DNA from: Helicoverpa zea
Taxonomy: Eukaryota > Arthropoda > Insecta > Lepidoptera > Noctuidae
DNA length: 64,000 nt
Direction of reading: 5' to 3'
NCBI RefSeq assembly: GCF_022581195.2
Contig: NC_061475.1
Coordinates: forward strand, 5,456,001 to 5,520,000
The notes under the pieces were generated by a model. The model was not told the origin of the DNA and did no database searches. It saw nothing but the letters and a program-made list of their open reading frames with translations. Shown piece after piece: positions 34,531 through 47,670 of this stretch. Position 1 is the stretch's first letter. The number at the start of each line of letters is the position of its first letter. A program made the translations under genes and the position numbers.

Positions 34531-34829
34531 TATTTACCTCAAAATCCGTACATTATAATTTAAAATTAACTAAATCTATGTATATTTACATAAAAAAAAG
34601 AATAATATTAGTAAGGATTTATATACCTTCTATTCGAACCATAATATTCTTTTTATCACCATGGTAACAGCTAGAACGCTTTTTCTACGAGCAAAAATGA
34701 AATATCAATGCTAGGTAGTGCCATACCTTTGGGAAATACATACATTACAGGATTCTATTACGTTACTATTCCACTGAAATAAGGATGAAAGCAAAATTGA
34801 ATCACTAGTAATGATACGGATATTCCAAA

Positions 34830-35007
34830 CTAGGCGAACCCCGTGGTTCTACTCGCGTCCCGTAGGAACTACGGTATACTCTAGTTAAAGGGAGGCTATA
34901 GAATTCATCGATAAATGGACTATCTAACTCTGAAAGAATGTTAAATGCTTGAAGGATGAACGCATTCAAGCAAACAAGCTGTAAAAAAATATAATTTAGT
35001 ATGGATA
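34830..35007 (-). mobile_element. Helitron-like element, reverse orientation
   Basis: Begins CTAG (34830-34833), then 'ctactcgcgtcccgtaggaa' and 'ctaactctgaaagaatg', ending near 'atttagtatggat', where GA would be the complement of the TC start. Probably complete but diverged. Confidence 0.45.
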
Positions 35008-36790
35008 ATACTTTTAGCTACAGAAATATTGCTGTTATTACTAATACAATGAAAAACTAGACCTCAACTTTTCTGTCAAACTTCCAATATCGTTTTTTCT
35101 CAGTTTCAGCCAGTCAAGTCATTATTCATGTAATTTCTAGCCATACATTACATATTACTTTCATAAAATACATCCATCATTCATACGCTCTTTCTTTCTT
35201 CCTATATTGTAATATAAACGTCCATATTCATACACAAACTTTACTTTTACAAAGTTATAACGTAATAACAATAAATATTGCCAAAATAGTGCAGAAGGTT
35301 ATTATTTTATCTTCTACTCTTAAGTTACATTTCCGAGCCGTGTGTGTGCGGTCGTCCGACTCGCCTATACGCCAAAGAACGCTGCTGAATTGGCCACATG
35401 CGACCGAAAAAGAATGTGTAAGAAGACTGAATGAAGTCGACAACACGTGTTAATCTTAAACTTATCTGTAAGTGGTCGTTGGTCTCATAAAATCTAAATC
35501 GTAAATTATCTTTAACACGCTTATTATTAGCTTCACTTGTAACTATGTATGTGAGAAAATCTTGGAATCTTAATGTGACCCACTTCTCGGTCTTCGATTA
35601 GGATGACAATACATGACTTCGCTCTGAGTTCTGATGACAATACATGACTTTCTTAGTTTTTTTAGTTATATTCTTCTAGACTCGGACTATTGATGCTAAA
35701 GAAAGCATCAGCAGTATGTTCGCCACCGCGATCGAAGCATGGCATGAAAGTGTACCTTAACTTTTTCGTCAGCAACGTGTAGGTAGATTCTAGAGTACGG
35801 TCTTTTACCTAACATAAGTTGGGCTTTGCAAAAGTTATGACGGCTTCTTAGATATATTATGACTGGTGACATTAACTGCTGGATAGCTCGAAAAGTTTTC
35901 GAAAAGATTCAGTAAAACTCACATTTTCCGGCAATATGAGAATTTGTTCTGAAGATCAAAAAATATGTTTTAGTATCTCTCACGTTGCTATGGGAACAAT
36001 CATATTTTTTTTTTTTTGCGGGAGATTTTTGTACGAAAAAACATAACTGATTCTTTAATACTCCTACATAGCCCTAATTACCAACCAAGTATTGTATTTG
36101 TGCCTAAACTTATGTGTAGGCGATTTTACTAGCAGCTAGTAGCAGATTTAAAATGAACTCCTCATACACTAGAGTAGTTTTAAAATCAGTAAATGGTATG
36201 TGTACGACAAACGGAATTTAATTATTTATTTAGCTAAAAAATTCTAAGTTTAAGCTCTAAATTCCAGAATAAAAATTGTTACGATAAACACTCATATCAA
36301 AGTTTTCAAGGCAAATCACTAGTTAAACATAATTATTAATGTATTTTTGTCCATATCAATAGAACACAAATCACGCATATCATTTGTTAACTTGAAACCA
36401 CCACAATTTCTACGCAAACCAATGCTTTGCAAGCTCAATAGACTAGCCACGAAACAGAGATTGTTTCCCCTCACAAAACAAAGACGCCCACGCTCAAAAG
36501 GCAACACTCAAATAGAATTGACCTGGTCACGTCAGTTCCTTTCATAGTTTATAGTGCCAATTGGAGTTGCGGTTTCAATACGACACATTGACTCGGACTC
36601 GACGTCAAATCCAGTATGGAACTAAGCTTGTCTTAGAGTGGCCAACTGAAAGGTTCTAGAAATGGGTTCTATGTTTAAAAGCTAAAGCTAAATGTTGTAC
36701 ACAATCCGAATATAATTTTATAAACGCGAGAATCAGGAAAGATATTTGAAAGTGCCGACTTTTGGTGCTCATTCGTTCGTACATAACTGT
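35008..36790. other. No recognised feature
   Basis: AT-rich. A short direct repeat 'gatgacaatacatgactt' occurs at about 35602 and 35632. The overlapping opposite-strand frames at 36319-36547 lack domains. Confidence 0.4.
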
Positions 36791-36852
36791 TAGGCCGGTT
36801 TCTGAGAATCGGTCGGTGGTTTATATTTTCAGATTCTCAGAAATCGGCCTTT
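36791..36852. repeat. Short inverted-repeat hairpin (MITE-like)
   Basis: AGGCCGGTTTCTGAGAATC (36792-36810) pairs with GATTCTCAGAAATCGGCCT (36832-36850) with one mismatch around a 21-base loop. The flanks are TTA and TTTA. Probably a minimal MITE or foldback remnant. Confidence 0.45.
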
Positions 36853-38214
36853 AATAGTTTTTTTTCTCCGTAGTCATTGCCATGTTTTTTTCCTTGTTGA
36901 TCACTGCTCCATTACATCGGTTACGTGATTTCAAATGTTTGATAGACACATTAACCCACTAACAGTATCGCTCAACATTCTTAATAAACAACTCCAACTA
37001 GATAGAGATCTCTTCCAAACTTGAGTATATCGTCTCCCAGCGAGAAAGGATTACAGCAAAAAATATACACGGAACTAATATCAGCTGTTCACGAAACTTG
37101 GCTAGTCGCTTGGCCCACTTGGCAACTGCCGGTGGCTCATGTTTCCCTTTTATATTTACTGCCATCTAAAAGCCATCGCCTTGGTTTTAAGGCTAAGGGT
37201 CATTTATGATCAGGGAATAATGATATGTTTTAACTGGAAGGAAAATCACCCTTTTATTTTTATAGCTGTATGAATAGTCAGTTATAGGAGTTTTGGTGTC
37301 CAAAAAACCTTTAAACAAATAGACTTTTTCGAAGTATTTTAATGATATAAAATATCAAGTACACAATACAACGATAGGGCCCAATGTAATATAGTTTCTA
37401 AATACAGTGAAATAAAGTACAATATAAATGAACTAGCACTGTTTGCGAGTTACAAAGTGGACAAACAACTGGTCAAGTTTATTTAGTCTCAACTTAATAC
37501 AAATGTATTTAGTACGCTTATTATTCCCTCTTTATCTTGAACACTACTGAATTTAAACAAGGTATTTTCTACGCTTTAAGTTGTTAATTGTTACTTTCTT
37601 GATAGAAACATTCTTTGTCTAGAATATGTTTTTAAGTTCTGACAATACAGTTTTGTTCATGGGTTACAGTGGACACATGCGTCCAATACATTTTGCATTG
37701 TGGGCAAAAATACATGCTGCCCAGATTGGGATAAGGACAGGAGGATAATGATAGTGTAATCATACTCAGGAAACCATATAAGCCTGTATAAGCTCATGAT
37801 CTTTAGAGTGACAAAACAGTCAGATGAACTTCAAAATTCTGTCGATAACTTTGACAATTCCCTCATATGAACAAAACAACATCCAGATTTTGCTTGAAGC
37901 CCGATTCGATCCGACACCAGGCTTTGTGTCTAATACACATTAGCTGTTCCCAGAATATCACGATCGGTTAACCTCTCGTGTTCAGTAAATGCGGAATAGA
38001 GCTTCGGGCTATCGAATGATCTAGCTAGATTAATATTGAACCGTCTTTGGGTGACGTATAGGCTTGAGATTAGATTGTTTATGTGATTCGTCGACGTTAA
38101 TTGTTTCTTGGAGCCAGGCCTATGTTTGTATGTAAAATGTTATAGAAATTACGCCTATTATTGTCCATACCCACAAAGCTAGATAATGCACTATTTTTGT
38201 TTTTGTGATAAATT
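36853..38214. other. No gene; possible LINE tail near 37690-37760
   Basis: Mostly AT-rich. 'gcccagattgggataaggac' followed by 'aggaggataatgatag' near 37718-37755 resembles the end of a retroposon with a GATG-type tail. A B-box-like 'cgattcgatcc' occurs near 37900. Neither is firm. Confidence 0.3.
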
Positions 38215-38315
38215 GAGAAGATATCCCATTTATCGAGGGAGGCTATAAGCGGTATAGTTAATCCAGGTGAGTGAATTAAGTACTTTTCACCGTGGGTGAA
38301 GGCAGAAGATAGTAT
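38215..38315 (+). mobile_element. Helitron-like relic
   Basis: 'tatcgagggaggctataagc' and 'tcaccgtgggtgaaggcaga' fit the middle and 3' part of the Helitron-like family. Ends lost. Confidence 0.3.
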
Positions 38316-40194
38316 TTACTACATTATTATGTTAAGAAATAATCTCGAAGTTCGGATTGTAACCCACGCATCTGAACAACGATGGGCGGCTTAGAAATAC
38401 AGGGCACACTGGGTTTAGAAATACTAAAACTGTCTCAACTACAAAAGGTCATTAGTTCAACCACATCTTACGCAAAGCGTTGACCAGGGACCGTCGTCAT
38501 CACATGTAACCTACACTAAGCGACCTAGTAATAAATTCGACAATTTATACACTTCCAAGATGGGGTAATTTAATAAACTTGGGTTACAAACTTCAGTCAC
38601 TAAGGACTTAAGCGATAAGAATCAGCGATTCAAAACTTTGAGTGCGATACCCATTGAGGCTGAGTTTTTTTTGAGGGTTATTCTCATTCCTATAAAGATA
38701 TTTCAAAGTCTTGAACAATCCCAATTGTTTCAGATAATATCGAAATAAATAAAAACTTTTTTGGTATCTTAAATATTTGAACCATCTCTTGCTTTGGTTT
38801 TGAAGATCTTTTTTTATCAATTTGAAAAGTCCTAACAATACCAATTTGGCTTGTTAAAATAATAAACGCCCGGCAAATTCGTGATACAGTAATAAAATAA
38901 AAAAGATTTTGAAACGTTGGTCCAATCATTGTAATCAGAAATCCAATACTTGTTTTAATTATTGTTTGTATTTCATTCTTGTTTTCTTGTATTTTCAGGT
39001 ACTTGTCAACGTCTACTTAAATGTTTCTAAGGCAGTTTTGTACCATAATAAAGTTAGGTCTGGTAAGTGGGCATCTTCAATACAATATAATATAAGTACG
39101 TCTTCCTATTATCTTTAAAGAATTGGATGATCCTTTTCCCTTATCTTAAAAGTTGATGTAGGTTCATGCGGTTAAGATTGGAATACAGGTAAGGTTTGGT
39201 AATTTTAAGGTGTCAATTGTAGTAAGCTAAAACAACATTTCTATAATAACATATCATGTTCAGTGTTTTATATGGAACGAATCTGACATCTTGAACTCAG
39301 ATAGGTACCTAGTAACACCGCACCCTTAAGTCTGTTTACCAGAGTTTCCAACTCAAATCATAACGACTTTCAAAGATCAAAGAAAACGAAAACCTCTAGC
39401 TTAACGTGTTCTTCGCACACATGAAGCGTCGAAAATATCCGGCAATAATTCAAACAAGTAATTAACAAAGATGTACTTAAATTTGTTTAGGGGAGACGTT
39501 TTAACCAAACGAGTTTCATACATGCCTCCTTGGTTGCCGGAAGACATTAAACTTAATTCCCTGATATATCAACGTTCGCAAAGTTTTGGCGTACACTCAA
39601 GTAGACTTTAGACAATGTGAGAAATGAGCGATACTGGCTTTGAGTGTACTTGCCGAAGTATGCGTGGATTCATTAAAATTTTGCGGAATTAAATGTGACA
39701 TATGTATATAGATATGTATTATAGTAGGTATTTTTAATGGTGGTGAAATAGATGTGTGGAAGGTATTTTTTATGGTAGTGACGTGACGGTACCTCCTTCC
39801 TTTGGCCTTGGAATAGTTACCCACTATTGTTTTGGTCTCTTTAGCAAAGTTTTGATAACAAAGCTGAAATAAAACTGCTTACAAAAATCAAAAATCAAAT
39901 TAGCTCTCAATGTAGTCCATTTTACATAAACTCAATTATCTATATATTCTAAGACTTTAATATAGGTAATTTAAAATTATTATAAAAACCGAAAAATCAC
40001 ACTTATAAAATTAGACCATACCTTCACCATTAGTAAGTTTGTTTAGGTTGTCCCTCGTAACCGGGCTCTGAACTAAATTTAATTTTGTATAATTTTACTT
40101 AAAGGCCTTATATTTAGCTGTTCCGAAAAAAGGACTGCCAAACTCGAGGGATATTTATAAATGACTTAATTTTATTTTTAAGTGTAAAATGGGA
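38316..40194. other. No recognised feature
   Basis: AT-rich. Open frames at 38608-38929 (minus) and 38909-39118 (plus) are short, overlap and lack domains. Confidence 0.4.
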
Positions 40195-40560
40195 ATAAAA
40201 GGGGTGAAACCAACATCGTCTTGCCCCAATTGCCAACCTCACTAAACCAACATGGACGAGACTTTGGCGACCGATTGGTGGCGGTTTACCCACGTCATAG
40301 CAACGAGTGGAATATATGTGCTGATCTTTAAAGTATATAATCTATAGGTTAATGTAGCCTGAAAATAAAGGTATTTTGATTTGATTAAATGCCTTGCTCT
40401 TAGATGGGTAGCAGCATCTCCAATAGCTTAAACATGTCACACACTACGCTCACCAACACGCATGCCTAGTGCGATGAGTATGGGCAAATACCCCAGCTCG
40501 GGAGCTTGGGAGCATTTGTACAGCAGTGGACGGCCGTCCACGAATGATTAGCGAAAAATT
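40195..40560 (+). mobile_element. Retroposon fragment interrupted by a second element's tail
   Basis: 'ttgccccaattgccaacctc' and, further on, 'aaatgccttgctcttagatg' with 'gcagcatctccaatagctt' match 47205-47350, where the two parts are closer together. Here they are separated by about 120 bp that end in 'aataaaggtattttgatttg', a typical LINE 3' tail. Reads as one insertion inside another. Confidence 0.45.
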
Positions 40561-41095
40561 CCATTTAGGAGATTCTCAAAAGAAGTCCGGATATAATATG
40601 CTTGCTCAGGGTTAATATCTGTTATTTCTTTATACCAAATATGAAATGTTTTTTTTTTTTATCCAAGCATATATTACATTCTCTAGAAACGGATATTTTA
40701 GATATTTGGCAAAATCATCCGTATCATTTTTCTATTTTTGGATAGCGTAGGCTTTCTCATATTTTCTGTATTTATTACTTCCTTGCTACTGTCAAAGGAG
40801 CATTTTTTGCTCTTTCACGGTTTCACCCAATAATATGATCAATTGCTACATGAATAAGATTCAATTTTATTTGACAATATTCGTGGTATGGATTAAAGAT
40901 TCTAACGATGGGTTACGTCATAATATTGTGATAGGAATTCGGGTGGATGAAGTAGTGATTGGGAAACATAGTTGGGTATGCCAAAGCTATATTATGTATA
41001 GTCCTAGTTCCTTGATCGACATTGACGTGCTCTCAGAGGAAAAGTCTAAAAGTAACTTCCAATGTCGAACTGCTATGTGAAAAATACTTAAAATC
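40561..41095. other. No recognised feature
   Basis: AT-rich. The 81-codon frame at 40835-41080 has no recognisable domain. Confidence 0.35.
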
Positions 41096-41180
41096 CACAA
41101 AGCGACCTCGGCCCGACCTAGGAATCAAATTCATGACCAGGTGTACACAGTAGTCATTGGCGCTCGCTAGACCAATGACA
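41096..41180 (-). mobile_element. tRNA-derived SINE head fragment
   Basis: On the minus strand 'attggtctagcgagcg' is an A-box-like motif (about 41161-41174 on the plus strand), followed about 40 bp later by a degraded B box 'gaatttgattcct' (about 41120-41130). The spacing matches a tRNA-derived head. No body is recognised. Confidence 0.45.
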
Positions 41181-41517
41181 AGGTAGTTATTCCGGTTAAA
41201 CTAAATGACGCACCTAACAAAACCAAAATAAATACAGTATATGGTAACCAACGGCAACCAAATCTCTCAAAAACAGACTCCAAAATACAACAGAACATTC
41301 TCAGAGATTGCAATAGTTGCGAACTGTTTCACTTAAACGAAACAAAGATATTGAAACTTGTACAATTATTCAAGAATGCCTGAGATATGAGGGCACAATT
41401 TAACTTGTAAGGGATTACTTAGGGGAGATAACATGACTGGTGAACGAGGGACGTAACAAGCGGGTTGTATGTAAAGTAAAGGTTTGAATATGGTAGAAAT
41501 AGGGATATAAATCTATA
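41181..41517. other. No recognised feature
   Basis: AT-rich spacer. Confidence 0.3.
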
Positions 41518-41560
41518 TCTATACATTATAAAGAGGAAACGGTTTTGGTTTATTTGTTTT
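41518..41560 (+). mobile_element. Helitron-like 5' end fragment
   Basis: TCTATACATTATAAAGAGGA after an A matches the 5' end of the intact copy at 28386. The rest of the element is not recognised. Confidence 0.4.
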
Positions 41561-42594
41561 GTACCTTTTCTAGTTCAGTTTAACTACAAAAGTAAGCTAT
41601 TTAGTTTCATGGCTGTCAGTCTATACGATTTTCATTCTGCTGCACTGATCTCTTTAATTTAGGATCGGCGTAGCGTACTGTCTTCTCCTTCCATAATTCA
41701 CTTTCTGACATCATCTTACAACTGACTCTTTCGAGCCAAATCGTCTAAAATTGATTCGTCACCTTCCTCTATCCTTCTACTCCATGCTCATGCATATTCC
41801 TCGTTCCTGTGCTCAACATACCCATACTATCAACATAACACAGTACATATACCGATATGTACTACCCACTAAATTGTCGTATACCAAACTTAGCTTTAGT
41901 TTCAGTCTGCTATTGTCATTTTAATGACATCTCTCCAACACAGATAAGGTAGAATTAATTTTAAGCATTTTCGGCTAGAATATGATTGTAGATACTGATA
42001 TGGAATTTCTGCGAATTTGATGCGAAACAATATGTGTTTATTAATGGTTTATCTGACGTTTGTTTGTGTTAGCAATTATAATTGTGTGTTCGTGCATCAA
42101 AGTAATTCGCGTTTGATTCTGGTTTCTGTGTAGTAATTTGTGTTATGAGTATACTGTTTGTTTTGATGGTTTAGCTAGGTATTATTTGTAATGTAACCTA
42201 CTTTTGACTTGATACCATAATACATGCATGCATTCACTTTCTATTCGAATTCTAGGAGTTGCTTGTGCCAAACTCTTGTGCAATCTCCATGTCAGCTCAA
42301 TACTGACAACAAAATATTTTTCCCTTCAATATAGGCACAAATCAAAACTGTCACGTGAAAGGCGTTTTCTAAGTTCCCTGTCAATTTGTCCTTATGCTAA
42401 TAAGCCTTATAGAGACGTTTGCTCGAGTATTACATCACATCTTACGTCCTATGTTCTGAAGCTTAAAATCACATGACGTATTCATATTAACTGCCGTGAT
42501 ATTGTCGAATGGATCTGTACAAATGACTTTAAGGCTTAGACCAAAGAGCAGGTCAGAAGTTTTTAAGTACCCAATAGAATTTCGTTATTCCACA
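41561..42594. other. No recognised feature
   Basis: AT-rich. Pyrimidine-rich near 41680-41830. The 82-codon frame at 42228-42476 has no domain. Confidence 0.35.
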
Positions 42595-42690
42595 TCTGGT
42601 CTTTGCTTCTTGTAAAATATTGACATTTAGCTGCATCCGGTTAGATAGGAACCCGTCACCATTTTTTAAGAAAAGACTAGACAGATGATG
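42595..42690 (+). mobile_element. Degenerate SINE 3' body
   Basis: 'agctgcatccggttagatag' and 'actagacagatgatgat' follow the 3' end of the SINE body, with substitutions. Confidence 0.35.
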
Positions 42691-43540
42691 ATCTATAGTT
42701 AATTTATTTTTTCTTAAGTTATGTAAAAAACCAAAGTACCACTAAACCGAGCCCACTATGACCATAATATAATCCTCATTATCTACATCAAAACATAATA
42801 AAAACGCGCATAAAGTTTTTACAGGCGGTGAGAACACTATAATTTCGTTTTATTGAACCTACTCTTGTTCCTGAAGTGTATGTTATTACGTTACCGCAAA
42901 ACTCAAAATTAAGGTTTCGTATGAAACCTAAGATTTAACAACTCTTCGCGGTTTATTGCGAACTTTTCCCCTGGTCATTTGGTCAATCTCCGAGATTTGC
43001 CCCAAAAACACTGTAAATCTTGAAAAAAAAAGAAACTTAATATTTATTTTCCATCACTGATATATAAAATTAGAATATCCTAAAGTCTAGTGGTAAGGAC
43101 ATCAAATCATTTTCTTATATCCCTTTACATTTAAGTACCGAGACGAGTTGGTAAGACCAAAGATCAACGAATATTCAAGCTTTTACAGTAACATTATTAT
43201 ATTCGGTCATTACTACACGTTACGGCACGATGTTCAGATAAATTACGCGAACCATCAAAACAAACACACAAGTATAACAAACTTAATCGAAAACAAGCAT
43301 TTTTCTACGAAAATAACATTTTTGTTTTGACGCTTGCTTGAAGCACCGATTTGTCGAGGAAATCACTGGACTTAGAAAGTTGGGAAATGGGCATAGCTTT
43401 GTTTCATTAAAGTTCAAGTCTTCTTTATGTATACTCCATTTAAGCACGCTGAAAAACAATATTGTTAGGACAAACACATATAAAACAAATAAACTACTAC
43501 TTAATCAATGATTGGCAAGTACATAGGTAATTGTTATTAT
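42691..43540. other. No recognised feature
   Basis: AT-rich. Short frames on both strands near 43148-43477 lack domains. Confidence 0.35.
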
Positions 43541-43713
43541 TGCCTGCCGGGGCTGCGTGATTGGTCGAAAGAGTTACCGCGGCCCTGGTACATAAAAGGC
43601 CTACGACGGAACACGACGGTTTTTAGTCAGTAAGAGTCTGGACACTCCCTCACCGCTGTTAACACACAGCTGTAGGGGGGTCATTTGATGATTTTTGACG
43701 TCGTTAAAAAGAA
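43541..43713 (+). mobile_element. Retroposon 3' unit (CGGCCCTGG family), copy 2
   Basis: Second copy of the unit at 32607-32796, ending 'tttttgacgtcgttaaaaa'. It carries a short internal 'gaacacgacgg' duplication that the first copy lacks. About 11 kb separates the two copies. Confidence 0.55.
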
Positions 43714-44148
43714 GGTATTTGTCATCATTGTATCAACATTGATACAATATATTTTTTAAAATGAGCTTTTAAATAAAATGTAATTTCACGATTGTTCACT
43801 TACAGATAAATGCCTACACAAATGGAATAAGGTATTTCGGAAAATAAATCTGGAAAATTACAAGTGTGTTTGTAGATAATCAGTTTTCTAGGAAACAATT
43901 ATTTTTGGAGATAAAGCTTGCGTAACTGTTTCCTCAGATATATTATTATCATTGTTTTCCAAGAATATCGAATGTAAATATAATATGGTTTGTTCGCGTG
44001 TTAATAAATAGAGATCAAAGTGATGTTGATGTTTATTATGATGATGGAAAAGTATAGTTTTAAGGTATATCTCAAGAAGAGGTCGTGCAAACGTCTCCTA
44101 ATCAGCTACAGGCCAGCAACTATTTTCATTGGTACCTGTTTAAAATTA
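43714..44148. other. No gene; small palindrome
   Basis: TTGTATCAACATTGATACAA near 43728 is a perfect 9-bp palindrome with a 2-base loop. Otherwise AT-rich. Confidence 0.35.
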
Positions 44149-44728
44149 TCTACATATATAAAAATGAATTGCTGTTCGTTAGTCTCGCTACAACTCGAGA
44201 ACGGCTGGGCTGATTGAGCTGATTTTAGTTTTAAAATGTTTTTCGTAGTCCAGGGTAGATCTCAACGGTGAGCAAATAAGGAAAAAAAAATTGCGAGTAA
44301 GATTCCCGGGACGGGAGTGATTAGACAAAAACCAACTTACGGAATGCCGCAGAACCACAAAAGTAAAGTACTAAGACAGCATAATTCACCTTAGTAAAGT
44401 ATACCAATAACGAAATTTCGATGCAACTGCTCACCACCAGGGTAGCATAACTTATATGAGTATACCAATACCAAGTGTAGGTAGCAGAGCGGCAAAACAT
44501 ACACCGGGCGCGGGTAATACCGCGGGGAACGGCTAGCTGAACCGATTTCGCTGAAAACTGGTAGGGAGGTAGTTTAGAACCAGGAGAAGGACATAGGATA
44601 GTTTTTATTACAAAAAATAAAAATGAAAAATACAATTTATTCCGGACATACAGCGCCATCTATTGTTCAAACCAAAAATCTGCCGGATGCCACTATTCCA
44701 CGCGAACGAAGTCGCGGGAAAAAGCTAG
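44149..44728 (+). mobile_element. Nonautonomous Helitron, 580 bp, mosaic
   Basis: Starts TCTACATATATAAAAATGAA after an A and ends AAAGCTAG before a T, with the hairpin CGCGAACGAAGTCGCG just before the 3' end. 'gagaacggctgggctgattg' is in the 5' part. In the middle (about 44500-44536) is a second 3'-like terminus 'taccgcggggaacggctag', followed by sequence from the middle of the Lep1-type family ('ctgaaccgatttcgctgaaa'). The element therefore appears to contain part of another Helitron. The 112-codon minus frame inside it is not a gene. Confidence 0.6.
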
Positions 44729-46449
44729 TACCTATTCTATATTTTCAAATATATTCTATTCTCACAGTAATTTTATTATGGAAATAATATTCATTGTTTT
44801 ATAAATTCTGGTTTGTATTTAAATAAGGAATGCAGTAAACTATCGAGTACCGAGATAGTCGTAGTTACGCTGTTTACGACTCCCGACAACCAATATTTAC
44901 CGACACCGTCACAGAAATTTAAATTTTACGATTCACCCAACGGAGTTTTCATCGCCACATTAATATTGAATCGATGTTCATAAATATTTCAAAGAACTTC
45001 ATCACGGTTGTTTGACTCGAGTCCTCAACGACCCAACGCAAAAAAACAATTCGACACAAAACGCTCAGAAAGAATAATGCTCATTTCTCCGTCAGGACTA
45101 TAAAACTTCCTCCGGCAAATCTAACAAACAAACAAGATTCCCTTTTGTTACAAAACATTGCTTTTACTCGCCGAGATATTAATAGTGATTGTATAAATTT
45201 TGTCAGCAATGTCTTAGCCGATAACATAGTGAACAAAGTTTCGTTAAATTGCTCTTATTTTAAGTAACTTTCAAGATATATTGTTGGAAGTTTTATATAA
45301 AACGTTGAACGAGTATTATCCTGTTGTAATTCGTTTTAGACGTAAAAAGGCCCGGAATAATTTTCTTAGAGATAATCATCGGGGTACGAAATTTTACAAA
45401 GGCGATCTTGGGCGGTTCATTTAAGATGATTTATCAAGGCCTAACTGAGATGTAAAACAGGGTTTAAGTAAAAGCTGAGGGATCAGATTATGAAAAAATC
45501 GGACAAAGTGATGCCACAAAGGCAAAGAGTTTGAGCTCAAACAATAAAAAATGCGAGGGATTTTATTCAATGGACATTTTTATAAGCAGAAGTAATTTGT
45601 TTTTTTTTTTTTCAAAGATAAAAATAATAGAGATAACACAAAAGGAAATCGTTCAGTAATTAAGGACATTTTTATTGTTTTTTCCGCAGCTCAATTATTT
45701 ATATTTAGGCACAGTTTTCCTGCTTTGCCTAAGTTATAATTATCCTCGAACAAAGAGAAAAGAATATTAAATTACAATTGGAGAAACTCAAATTAAATTA
45801 TTTTCCATTCGATGCTATATTTGGATAAAAATTTTGGACCCTTAAATAAATTAGTCTGTTCCCAACCACTTCTGAATTTTCCGACCAATTAGGTTAATTG
45901 AAAGAAGGATAGATTGCAAAAACAACCCCTGTGCTCTCTGTAATGTATTTGCTTGGTAATTGGTGCGTCGTCAGAGGCTTTTACTCAACAATTTTACTTG
46001 GAATTTTGGATTACGCTGTGTTTGTTCTGAAAAGTCTTCATTTAATCATTCAGAGAACGTTGTCGATTTTGTCTCATGAGATTGCTTAGGTCTATTTATT
46101 GCACAACTTTTGTGATATGTTTGGGTACAAGATTGAGAAGGTAAGATTTGTGAAGCACTTGGTTTATATAAAAAAATATGGTTTTTGGGGGCACAAAGTC
46201 ATAACGCACGAAATTCAATATATCCTGCGTAAACTTTAAAATCAGTTTTCTTATTAATTCTAAGGGAAAACCACTTAACCACATTCAGTTTAAATATACT
46301 AGCTAAGTTTGGTCAGTGTTAAGTCACCAGTGAATTTACGATCCCACTAAGATGGTATATTCACGTCTTAATCCAGTGTAGTCCTTCTATTTGTGTGGTC
46401 GTAAAGCATTGTGCTCTTCGTAATTTAAAGCAATTTTTATTCTTCGTAT
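44729..46449. other. No recognised feature
   Basis: AT-rich DNA without recognisable genes or repeats. Confidence 0.4.
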
Positions 46450-46520
46450 TCGTTTTCACCAGCAGTTTTACCTGCATCGAGTGGAAAATACTTCGCGCAC
46501 TCGGATAAAAGTATTCTTTA
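46450..46520 (-). mobile_element. Helitron-like fragment, reverse orientation
   Basis: 'cagcagttttacctgcatcg' and 'tacttcgcgcactcggataa' are diverged complements of the family's 3' half. Confidence 0.3.
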
Positions 46521-47204
46521 ATCATTTTTTCTAATTTCAGATAAGACTAATGGCTCGTATACCTAGTTAGCGAACTCTAGCGAACTCAACTAGTTAGCTT
46601 TAGAATAATAAGTATAGGTTAGTATCTTTATTAGGTACCAAAACAAGTTTAATCACTATTCCGTTAATAATTGCCACGTTACTACGTACGTAAGTACTTT
46701 TTATGAAATCTGGAATATACATACATGATATTGAAATCTTTGTAAATACAAAGAGTTATTATGATCCACTAGTAAAATTAATTGTATTTTCAAGAAAATT
46801 ATGCACCATTATACTTGTAAATATATAAACACAACCATGGAAAATGTAGTTTACTTAAAATCACAACACTGAAAAATATTTCTTCTTTCCAACATTGTCC
46901 TGTATTTCAATCCGGTGGGACAAAGATTTTCCATTCAGCGTCGCATCCGTTCGTGTATTGAGATTTGCACAAAAATATTGACTTTCAATATCATAACACA
47001 AGATAACAGCTTAATTAACCTCGCCTATATTAACACGAGAATGTTTACTTTACGTAACGTATTGGAACAGATCTATATTACTTAATTAACTGTTGTATTT
47101 AATCCTAGGTTTCCTGCTAGCTTAATGTGTTTATCCAATGTAGGGTGAATGGAGATAATGATCTGGTAATTAATTTTCGATAAACAATTCAAGGGAATAA
47201 GGGG
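46521..47204. other. No recognised feature
   Basis: AT-rich spacer. Confidence 0.35.
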
Positions 47205-47350
47205 TCAAACCGACATTGTCATGCTCCAATTGCCAACCTCGCCTACCCATGGTACACTTTCTGCTGCAATACCGACGAGACTGGCGGACAACTGGACAAC
47301 ATTAAATGCCTTATTCGGAGATAGGCAGCAGCATCTCCGGAGCCAAAAAA
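47205..47350 (+). mobile_element. Retroposon fragment related to 40195-40560
   Basis: 'tccaattgccaacctcgcct', 'accgacgagactggcggaca', 'attaaatgccttattcggag' and 'gcagcagcatctccgg' are continuous here. This gives the unbroken form of the repeat interrupted at 40.2-40.6 kb. Confidence 0.5.
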
Positions 47351-47379
47351 ATTTTGCCAACTGGGTTTAGATCGCTCCA

Positions 47380-47510
47380 TAGATAGATAGATAGATTATT
47401 CTTTATTGTACACCAAGACACAACACAGGACATCACAACATACAAAAACACAGTACAATCGGCGGTCTTATTGCTAAATAGCAATTTCTTTCAGACAACC
47501 TTTGGATGGA
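47380..47510 (-). mobile_element. LINE 3' end with ATCT-repeat tail
   Basis: Read on the minus strand: 'ggtgtacaataaagaataat' followed by TCTA repeats (the GATA run at 47380-47396). A polyadenylation-like AATAAAG before a tetranucleotide tail suggests a non-LTR 3' end. It extends at least to 'ggcggtcttattgctaaata'. Confidence 0.45.
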
Positions 47511-47670
47511 TTTTATCTGTAGAACACAGTGAAAAACGGGCAGTTTGGGGTGTACATACATATAGATTATATATAATTGACAAATACCAAAGATATATAT
47601 AAAAAGAAAGAATAAATATAATAAAAATAAATAATAGTCAATAAACGGAAAGTAAAGATCCATGTACTTA

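Noticed and set aside
35602..35650. Short direct repeat 'gatgacaatacatgactt'
   Set aside because: An isolated 18-bp duplication about 30 bp apart, probably replication slippage.
44321..44659. 112-codon minus-strand frame
   Set aside because: Lies entirely inside the mosaic nonautonomous Helitron and has no helicase or Rep motif.
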